Shown piece by piece: positions 6,191-10,981 of a stretch of 10,981 nt of DNA. The DNA is from Parcubacteria group bacterium GW2011_GWD2_43_10. GTDB taxonomy: Bacteria; Patescibacteriota; Patescibacteriia; Veblenbacterales; UBA10138. The position numbers and the translations under genes are program-made. Numbering within the stretch: position 1 is the stretch's first letter; every line of letters starts with the position of its first letter. The stretch is taken from contig LCEZ01000014.1 in NCBI GenBank assembly GCA_000995845.1, positions 1 through 10,981 on the forward strand, given 5' to 3'. The notes under the pieces are model-generated. The model was not told where the DNA came from and did no database searches. It saw only the letters and a program-made list of their open reading frames with translations.

Positions 6191-8428
6191 TTAATCTCGG
6201 TTAAAACGATTCCTCGGTGGCCCCGAATTAGGTCGGCTATTTGGCCTGCCTTCACGATGATTGCCATTGCCATTAAAACCCCGATGCGGCTCTACATACC
6301 CTTCTGGTTTAGGCAGTGTTTGCCGATGAGACAAATTAATCCTGCCTTGGTCATCAATCTCAATTACCTTAACTGAAATGATATCGCCGATCTTTACTAC
6401 ATCAGTAACATTGTTAACATAATTCCAAGATAATTCTGAAACATGCACTAAGCCTTCTTGCCGAGGCAGTACTTCCACAAAAGCCCCAAAGTTCATAAGT
6501 CTCGTGACCTTGCCTTGAAAAGTTTCACCTATCACCACTTCGCGAGTTAAATTCTTTATCCAATCAACTGCCTTTTGACTAGCTTCAGCTGAAACTGATG
6601 TCACCATTACCAAACCATCATCTTCTATATCAATGGTCACACCAGTAGCATCAATGATTTCATTAATAATCTTGCCGCCTGGCCCAATAACATCACGAAT
6701 CTTATCAACTGGAATATTGAAAGATACAATGCGCGGAGCGTAAGGTGATAATTCTGGACGAGGTTCCCCAATTGCCTGGCTCATTACTTCTAATACTTGA
6801 TTGCGAGCTGTTTTGGCTTTAGCTAAAGTTTCACTGATGATCGCGGGAGCAATACCACCAAGCTTAATATCAAGCTGAACTGCGGTCACACCATTGGCAG
6901 TGCCAGCCACTTTAAAATCCATGTCACCAGAATGATCTTCCACACCTTGAATATCTGTAAGGATGGCATAGCGGGATTTATCCGCTGGATCAGTTATCAA
7001 ACCCATAGCAATGCCGGCGACGGCTGCTTTGATTGGTACGCCCGCATCCATCAGCGCTAAACTGGAACCGCAGATTGAAGCTTGCGATGACGAACCGTTG
7101 GATGATAAAACTTCAGAAACAATTCTAATGGTATAAGGAAATTTTGCACGGTCTTGTGGTATTACTGGCACTAAGGCTTTCTCCGCCAAAGCGCCGTGGC
7201 CAATTTCTCGGCGGCCCGGACTGCGCACCGGCCTAACTTCACCCACGGAAAACCCAGGGAAATTATAATGATGCATAAATCTTTTCTTGCCATCCTCTTC
7301 CATACCATCCAAAGTTTGCTCCATACCTGGGCTGCCCAAAGTTACAACTGACAATACTTGGGTTTCCCCTCGACGAAAAAGCCCGGTACCGTGAGTACGA
7401 GCCAATACTCCGACTGAGGCTTCAAGCGGACGAATTTCATCTAATCCCCTACCGTCTACTCTTTTACCTTGCTCTAAAACTAAATTGCGTGCGGCGATAT
7501 CAAGATAATTTTCAATCATCGCCAAACCCATACCCCGAGCTTCTTTGGAAACCTCATTATCTGCTTTCAGAATTTCATCTAATCCCTGGGTAATTTCTCG
7601 CAATTTGCTTTTATAATCCTCTTTGCTTCTAGTAGCAAAAACCGCTTCAAACTTACCAGTTAAATAGGCCTGAACCTTTGCTCTTAAGGCTTCGGTAGCC
7701 GCCTGCTCAGCTGGATCTAGCTCTGGCTCAGGCTGTTTCGCCTGGCCGCAAGTTTTTATAACTTCTTGCAAAAATGGAAACAAACGGCCAATATGTTTGT
7801 GGCCAAAAGAAATAGCTTCAGCAATCTCAGCCTCCGGCACCTCGTTGGCCCCGGCTTCTAACATGACAATTTCATCATCAGTCGCCGCCACAAAAACATC
7901 CAAATCAGACTTGATTCTAGCTTCATATGAAGGGTTTAATACCCACTCACCACCAATTCGCCCGACACGCACCGCCCCCACCGGACCATTCCAAGGTACA
8001 GGCGAAATAGCCAAAGCTAAAGATGCAGCAATTAAAGAAGGCACATCTGGATCATTTTCTTGATCAACTGATAAAACCGTTACTACCACCTGCACATCTC
8101 GCCTTTCCGTATCTTTAAAAAGTGGACGGACAGAACGATCCATCAAACGAGCTGTCAATATCGCTTCATCGGTCGGTCGGCCCTCGCGTTTGATAAAACG
8201 AGAACCTTTTATTTTTCCAGCGGCATAAAGCCTTTCTTCGTAATCAACTAGCAACGGGAAAAAATCAGTGCCTTCCCTGGGCTCGGGTGATTGCACCACC
8301 GTGGCTAACACAGTGGTGTCGCCATAACTCACTGTACAAGAACCATGAGCTTGCTGGGCTAGCTTGCCAACTTCAACTCGAAGTTTTTTGCCGGCCAGTT
8401 CGTGCTCAAAAACTTTTACCTCTGACAT
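6191..8428 (-). CDS. pnp: Polynucleotide phosphorylase (3'-5' exoribonuclease)
   Basis: Phosphorolytic exoribonuclease that degrades mRNA from the 3' end as a ring-shaped trimer, releasing nucleoside diphosphates. The 745-residue protein is complete: first RNase PH domain (about 12-140), linking helical domain (240-315), second RNase PH domain (about 325-545), KH domain with GxxG loop IGPGGK (581-586), S1 domain (637-702), and a Gly/Asn/Arg-rich tail (708-745). Expected active-site parts are present: FRRGETQ (351-357) and EDHSGDMDFK (497-506), where D498 and D504 match the essential aspartates of the E. coli enzyme. ATG 8428 has AAAGGA six nt upstream. It lies downstream of rpsO and the NYN gene in the same direction, and a long hairpin in its leader suggests post-transcriptional control. 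The basic, low-complexity tail probably binds RNA or partners. Confidence 0.98.
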   Translation of the reverse strand: MSEVKVFEHELAGKKLRVEVGKLAQQAHGSCTVSYGDTTVLATVVQSPEPREGTDFFPLLVDYEERLYAAGKIKGSRFIKREGRPTDEAILTARLMDRSVRPLFKDTERRDVQVVVTVLSVDQENDPDVPSLIAASLALAISPVPWNGPVGAVRVGRIGGEWVLNPSYEARIKSDLDVFVAATDDEIVMLEAGANEVPEAEIAEAISFGHKHIGRLFPFLQEVIKTCGQAKQPEPELDPAEQAATEALRAKVQAYLTGKFEAVFATRSKEDYKSKLREITQGLDEILKADNEVSKEARGMGLAMIENYLDIAARNLVLEQGKRVDGRGLDEIRPLEASVGVLARTHGTGLFRRGETQVLSVVTLGSPGMEQTLDGMEEDGKKRFMHHYNFPGFSVGEVRPVRSPGRREIGHGALAEKALVPVIPQDRAKFPYTIRIVSEVLSSNGSSSQASICGSSLALMDAGVPIKAAVAGIAMGLITDPADKSRYAILTDIQGVEDHSGDMDFKVAGTANGVTAVQLDIKLGGIAPAIISETLAKAKTARNQVLEVMSQAIGEPRPELSPYAPRIVSFNIPVDKIRDVIGPGGKIINEIIDATGVTIDIEDDGLVMVTSVSAEASQKAVDWIKNLTREVVIGETFQGKVTRLMNFGAFVEVLPRQEGLVHVSELSWNYVNNVTDVVKIGDIISVKVIEIDDQGRINLSHRQTLPKPEGYVEPHRGFNGNGNHREGRPNSRPNSGPPRNRFNRD

Positions 8429-8468
8429 ATTTTATCCTTTCTCTGATAGGAAGTGACCGTGGGTATCT

Positions 8469-8526
8469 GTTATTTGAAAGGAGCTAGTCCGCGCCAATTG
8501 GGGCGGAACACCTCTCTTCAAATAAC
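8469..8526 (-). promoter_or_regulatory. Long hairpin in the pnp leader
   Basis: GTTATTTGAA (8526-8517) pairs perfectly with TTCAAATAAC (8478-8469). Above it are a bulged AG/AG-type stem and an inner TCCGC/GCGGA stem, closed by CC-AATT-GG. The hairpin ends 41 nt before the pnp ATG and has no T-run after it, so it is not a terminator. E. coli pnp mRNA has a long RNase III-cut hairpin in the same place that mediates autocontrol, and this may be an analogue. Confidence 0.6.
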
Positions 8527-8589
8527 TTATGAACCTCATCAGTAAACTCCTACCTGATTAATTGCTTATTAAATATAAATTAATTTTTG

Positions 8590-9138
8590 TTAATTATGAT
8601 TATTATTTTTCTTGGCAAGTTGCCGGCGCAAAGAAGCTGGCAAAGACATTAAAAACTGGCTGCGCGAAGACGATAGATCAAAAAAATCATCAGCCGCTTC
8701 TTTTAATTTGGCGGAAGCGGTTTCAGAGAAAGCCATAACTTCAACTCGTTGGCCCAAAAACTGTAAGTATTCAATCAATGGCACAAAATCACCATCGCCG
8801 GTTACTAAAACCACGACATCAAGTTTTGAGGCCATAGAAATTGCATCAATGGATATGCCCACATCCCAATCACCTTTCTTGGCGCCGCCAACAAATACTT
8901 GCAAGTCTTTGGTTTTTACTTCAAAACCTTGATTGTCTAAGGCCTCAAAAAATTTAGCCTCCTCCGGCGCTTCCGCCTTAACTACATAAGCAATAGCGCG
9001 GATTAATTTTCGCCCAGCGACTGCCGCTTCTAGGACTTTGCCAAAATTCGTCCGACTACCAAAAAGGTTGCGCGAAGAATAGTACATGTTAGCCACATCC
9101 ACAAATACCCCAACGCGCTGATCTTTATGTTTAAGCAT
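8590..9138 (-). CDS. NYN/LabA-like (DUF88, PIN-fold) domain protein, probable ribonuclease
   Basis: A compact 182-residue protein that is almost wholly a NYN domain, a PIN-like metal-dependent nuclease fold found in RNA processing and decay enzymes. The acidic pocket is intact: FVDVAN (12-17, D14), KGDWDVGISID (88-98, D90, D92, D98) and VTGDGDF (112-118, D115, D117). A Lys/Asn-rich tail follows (about 171-182). It lies 26 bp after rpsO and 161 bp before pnp on the same strand, which points to a role in RNA turnover with PNPase. The ATG at 9138 has no visible Shine-Dalgarno sequence, so translation may be coupled to rpsO. The rpsO-NYN gap contains the palindrome CAATTTAAATTG (9152-9163). Fold assignment is firm, but the RNA target is unknown and some LabA-like proteins have no shown nuclease activity. 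Confidence 0.9.
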   Translation of the reverse strand: MLKHKDQRVGVFVDVANMYYSSRNLFGSRTNFGKVLEAAVAGRKLIRAIAYVVKAEAPEEAKFFEALDNQGFEVKTKDLQVFVGGAKKGDWDVGISIDAISMASKLDVVVLVTGDGDFVPLIEYLQFLGQRVEVMAFSETASAKLKEAADDFFDLSSSRSQFLMSLPASLRRQLAKKNNNHN

Positions 9139-9164
9139 ACTTAAAATTAGACAATTTAAATTGC

Positions 9165-9497
9165 CTATTCTTCTACCTCACTCACGCCCTCTTCTAAAAT
9201 TTCTGGCAATTCCTGGGGAATGGCTGAGAGTTTTACTTTTAACTTAAGCTTCTTTACTAACTCATCAAAACTTGATTCATTCTCGCGCTGTAAAAATTTA
9301 AGTAACTTGCGGCGCTGGCTGACCTTTTTAACCAAACCCCGCCGGGACGAAAAATCTTTCTTGTGTCCCTTCAAATGTTCGGTTAAGCGCTTAACCTCCT
9401 CGGTTAAAATAGCTATCTGCACTTCAGCCGAACCAGTGTCAGCCTCGTGGGTTTTAAACTTCTTAATAATCTTATCCTTAGCTTGTTTGTCTAACAT
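9165..9497 (-). CDS. rpsO: Ribosomal protein S15, with acidic C-terminal extension
   Basis: Primary 16S rRNA-binding protein of the small subunit. The family core is complete in residues 1-88: HEADTGSAEVQIAILT (17-32), the HLKGHKKDFSSRRGL segment (41-55) and QRRKLLKFLQ (61-70). At 110 residues it is about 20 longer than typical bacterial S15 (about 89). The extra part is acidic (IPQELPEILEEGVSEVEE), unusual for an rRNA-binding protein and probably exposed. ATG 9497 is preceded by AGGAG with 8-nt spacing. It is the first gene of an rpsO-NYN-pnp cluster, and a hairpin just before its ribosome binding site may serve S15 autoregulation, as known in several bacteria. Confidence 0.97.
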   Translation of the reverse strand: MLDKQAKDKIIKKFKTHEADTGSAEVQIAILTEEVKRLTEHLKGHKKDFSSRRGLVKKVSQRRKLLKFLQRENESSFDELVKKLKLKVKLSAIPQELPEILEEGVSEVEE

Positions 9498-9505
9498 GGG
9501 TTAAA

Positions 9506-9562
9506 CTCCTTGTCTTTCGCTAGTCGAGTTACGGACGGATAAATCCAGTAACCCAAGTCAGC
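9506..9562 (-). promoter_or_regulatory. rpsO leader hairpin and ribosome binding site
   Basis: GGGTTAC pairs with GTAACTC (one G-U pair) with an inner GGAT/ATCC helix, and outer GCT/AGC pairs extend the imperfect stem over 9562-9519. It ends 8 nt before AGGAG (9510-9506). S15 represses its own mRNA through leader structures in several phyla, which makes this a candidate operator. Confidence 0.4.
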
Positions 9563-9570
9563 GAATATTA

Positions 9571-9598
9571 TTTATAAGCGTTGATAAATCTACCATAA
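9571..9598 (-). promoter_or_regulatory. Weak candidate promoter for rpsO
   Basis: TTATGG (9598-9593), a 16-bp spacer and TATAAA (9576-9571) on the minus strand. The start would fall near 9564, just at the foot of the leader hairpin. Both boxes are imperfect. Confidence 0.35.
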
Positions 9599-9611
9599 GC
9601 TGAGGATTTTA

Positions 9612-9646
9612 GCCAGCCAGGCCTGCGGTAGGCAGGCCTGGCTGGC
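9612..9646. repeat. 15-bp perfect palindrome with GGTAG loop (copy 1)
   Basis: GCCAGCCAGGCCTGC (9612-9626) and its exact reverse complement (9632-9646) enclose GGTAG. The core CCTGCGGTAGGCAGG (9622-9636) recurs at 10840-10854 with different outer arms. There is no T-run, so it is not a simple terminator. It lies between the divergent rpsO and recombinase genes. Confidence 0.9.
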
Positions 9647-9695
9647 GAGAGCGACACCAGGAGGGTAAACTTACCTTACAAGGAACCAGGAAAGT

Positions 9696-10583
9696 ATGAT
9701 TAAAAATCTGCCAGATTTAATAGAGGATTTTTTACGCTATCTTAAGGTACAAAAAGGGCGCACTGCTTTAACTGTCAGAAATTATCGGCTGTATCTCAAA
9801 AGATTTTTAAATTGGGGAAACACTAGTCGCTTAGCGCAAGCGGCTGACCTTACGCGGGAAAAGTTAAGAGATTATCGGCTGTGGCTCACGCGCCAAAAAA
9901 GTTTAAGCGGCACAACACTTTCCTCTGCCACCCAAAATTATCATCTCACGGCTTTAAGATCTTTTGTTAATTACTTAAGGCATAAAGATGTAGCCACTAT
10001 TCCGGCGTCAAGTATCAGCCTAAGCCCACCGCAAAAAAGAAAAGTAATTTTTTTAACTGCTAATGATCGGCGATCCTTACTGCAAGCAGTCGGGCAAAGC
10101 CATGAACCGACTTTAGTAAAAATGAGAGATGAAGCCATTATAGAATTAATTGCCGTCAGTGGCCTTAGGGTTTCAGAACTGGTCATGCTAGAAAAATCAC
10201 AATTTAATCTGTCGTCCGTTCGTCTTAGTATCATCCGCCGAAGCACAGCCTACGATTTACCGCTGACGGCAGAAGTTTGCCGATTGCTAAAAAATTATCT
10301 GGAGCATCGAACTGATCAAACTAACCATGCTTTTATCCGCCATGATCGGGCAGCCGATAATAAACCTGGCCGCCTAACACCGCGCAGCGTCCAGCGCAGT
10401 TTAGAAAGATACCGCAAACTTGCTGGCTTGAAACAAAAAGTCACACCTCATACCTTGCGTCACTCTTTTGCTTATCAGCTGGCCACTCAGGGAGCTGATT
10501 TGGCTACTTTGCAAAAAAGTTTAGGCCTTAAACATCCGGGGGGCACCCATGTTTACAAAGAAACCAACAAGCCTGGGGATTGA
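9696..10583 (+). CDS. Tyrosine recombinase (XerC/XerD-like integrase)
   Basis: Site-specific DNA recombinase of the lambda-integrase/Xer family. The N-terminal core-binding domain (about 1-100) precedes the catalytic domain (112-295). Visible catalytic residues: R158 in SGLRVSEL, H252 and R255 in HTLRHSFA, H280 in LGLKHPG, and probable nucleophile Y287 in THVY. Two features differ from XerC/D. The beta-hairpin lysine expected in a GKGNKER-like segment seems replaced by arginine (IIRRSTAYDLPL, 179-190). H280 and Y287 are 7 residues apart instead of the usual 9, and the protein ends only 8 residues after Tyr. ATG 9696 has AGGA four nt upstream. The gene ends 86 bp before a disrupted tRNA-Arg, a common position for integrases. 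It could be the chromosomal Xer protein or a remnant element integrase, and no dif-like site was recognised. Confidence 0.9.
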   Translation: MIKNLPDLIEDFLRYLKVQKGRTALTVRNYRLYLKRFLNWGNTSRLAQAADLTREKLRDYRLWLTRQKSLSGTTLSSATQNYHLTALRSFVNYLRHKDVATIPASSISLSPPQKRKVIFLTANDRRSLLQAVGQSHEPTLVKMRDEAIIELIAVSGLRVSELVMLEKSQFNLSSVRLSIIRRSTAYDLPLTAEVCRLLKNYLEHRTDQTNHAFIRHDRAADNKPGRLTPRSVQRSLERYRKLAGLKQKVTPHTLRHSFAYQLATQGADLATLQKSLGLKHPGGTHVYKETNKPGD

Positions 10584-10680
10584 CCAAAAAACAAAAATGT
10601 CTTAGCCTTATGCCGGACTGAAACTTTTAACTAAGTTGGATAATTTAACCTTTTATTCTTCTGCCTCTGCCCCTGTAGTT

Positions 10681-10711
10681 TCACCCCGAGGGTGATCTAC
10701 CGAAGGTATGA
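10681..10711 (+). repeat. 31-nt double-hairpin element, copy 1
   Basis: Begins TCACCC-CGA-GGGTGA, then TCTACC-GAA-GGTATGA: two small hairpins head to tail with TCA/TGA ends. It sits exactly between GTT and CAA of the broken tRNA's D-arm. Confidence 0.85.
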
Positions 10712-10717
10712 CAACGG

Positions 10718-10814
10718 CCCCACTCCATTTGCCCCTGTAGTTCAATGGATAGAACTCCGGACTTCTAAGCCGGGTATAGAGGTTCGATTCCTCTCGGGGG
10801 CAAATGGAGTGGGG
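10718..10814 (+). repeat. 13-bp inverted repeat flanking the intact tRNA
   Basis: CCCCACTCCATTT (10718-10730) is the exact reverse complement of AAATGGAGTGGGG (10802-10814). They are continuous with the 7-bp acceptor stem, giving a 20-bp helix with one G-U pair. The right arm includes the discriminator A. Confidence 0.9.
10731..10802 (+). tRNA. tRNA-Arg (anticodon UCU)
   Basis: A 72-nt cloverleaf: acceptor GCCCCTG/CGGGGGC with one U-G pair, D-stem GTTC/GAAC, anticodon stem CCGG/CCGG with a non-pairing A31/G39 at the top, anticodon loop CTTCTAA reading AGA (and AGG by wobble), a 4-nt variable loop, T-stem AGAGG/CCTCT with loop TTCGATT, and discriminator A. CCA is not encoded. The precursor can extend the acceptor helix by 13 bp, an unusual context for 5' and 3' processing. 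Confidence 0.95.
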
Positions 10815-10829
10815 TAAAATAGAACTGTG

Positions 10830-10860
10830 GGCTTACCTGCCTGCGGTAGGCAGGTAAGCC
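10830..10860. repeat. 12-bp palindrome in the broken tRNA's anticodon region (copy 2)
   Basis: GGCTTACCTGCC (10830-10841) and GGCAGGTAAGCC (10849-10860) enclose TGCGGTA. It shares the core CCTGCGGTAGGCAGG with the copy at 9622-9636. The right arm runs into genuine tRNA sequence (TAAGCC) and the left arm is the complement of that sequence. Confidence 0.9.
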
Positions 10861-10873
10861 GGGTATAGAGGTT

Positions 10874-10904
10874 TCACCCTACGGGTGATCTACCGAAGGT
10901 ATGA
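10874..10904 (+). repeat. 31-nt double-hairpin element, copy 2
   Basis: Same as the copy at 10681-10711 except that the first loop is TAC instead of CGA. It sits between GTT and CGATT in the T-loop of the broken tRNA. Confidence 0.88.
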
Positions 10905-10981
10905 CGATTCCTCTCGGGGGCAAAGGCTAAAGAATAAACAACACCTAATAACCAGCCGCCGCAGTTTAGTTAGTAATAGTT

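Larger units (their letters stand above)
10669..10922 (+). pseudogene. Disrupted tRNA-Arg copy enclosing the intact tRNA gene
   Basis: Pieces of a second tRNA-Arg(UCU), in order: GCCCCTGTAGTT (10669-10680), CAA (10712-10714), ATAGAACT (10819-10826), TAAGCCGGG through AGAGGTT (10855-10873), and CGATTCCTCTCGGGGGCA (10905-10922). All match the intact gene at 10731-10802. Between the pieces lie a 31-nt double hairpin, the intact tRNA with its inverted-repeat flanks, a palindrome replacing the anticodon segment, and a second 31-nt element. Without an anticodon it cannot be a normal tRNA. It could also be read as two separate truncated tandem copies. Confidence 0.8.

Noticed and set aside
9664..9675. 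Short inverted repeat GGTAA-AC-TTACC before the recombinase as an operator
   Set aside because: Too short and with no matching second site, so chance is likely.
10669..10922. CRISPR array
   Set aside because: The repeats are only two copies each, are palindromic insertions in a tRNA, and lack regular spacing.
10731..10922. Classic integrase att-site duplication of the tRNA 3' end
   Set aside because: The direct repeats enclose only about 100 bp without genes, and the downstream copy is itself broken by palindromes, so no integrated element is visible in the window.

Overview
This window looks like chromosomal DNA from an uncultured bacterium, most likely of the Patescibacteria (CPR/Parcubacteria-like) group. 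That is an inference from gene content, compact layout and palindromic repeats, not from a marker tree. TGA behaves as a normal stop, so a TGA-recoding lineage is unlikely. Most genes are household genes on the minus strand.

Layout. 1-1437 (-) is the N-terminal 479 residues of leucyl-tRNA synthetase, cut by the window edge, with a terminator-like hairpin just before its start. 1696-2955 (+) is a membrane-anchored LysM/M23 cell-wall endopeptidase that ends one base from the convergent 2957-4480 (-) ComM/YifB ATPase. 4713-5524 (-) holds a DksA/TraR zinc-finger gene overlapping lspA (signal peptidase II). 5579-6190 has no protein gene. On the minus strand it has a strong promoter, about 400 nt of structured untranslated RNA and an intrinsic terminator, plus two perfect DnaA boxes and the hairpin that follows pnp. 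6191-9497 (-) is an rpsO - NYN nuclease - pnp cluster: ribosomal protein S15, a PIN-like nuclease and polynucleotide phosphorylase, with leader hairpins before both rpsO and pnp. 9696-10583 (+) is a tyrosine recombinase.

The most unusual part is the right end (10669-10922). An intact tRNA-Arg(UCU) gene sits inside the D-loop of a second, broken copy of the same tRNA. The broken copy also carries a 31-nt double hairpin in its D-arm, a long palindrome in place of its anticodon region, and another copy of the 31-nt element in its T-loop. The intact tRNA is flanked by a 13-bp perfect inverted repeat that extends its acceptor stem to 20 bp. The palindrome shares a 15-nt core with one upstream of the recombinase, while the outer arms differ between copies but are self-complementary in each. 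This suggests small palindromic elements that insert into hairpin loops.

Functional themes: translation (leuS, rpsO, tRNA-Arg), RNA decay (pnp, NYN), envelope (M23, lspA), DNA uptake and recombination (comM, tyrosine recombinase).
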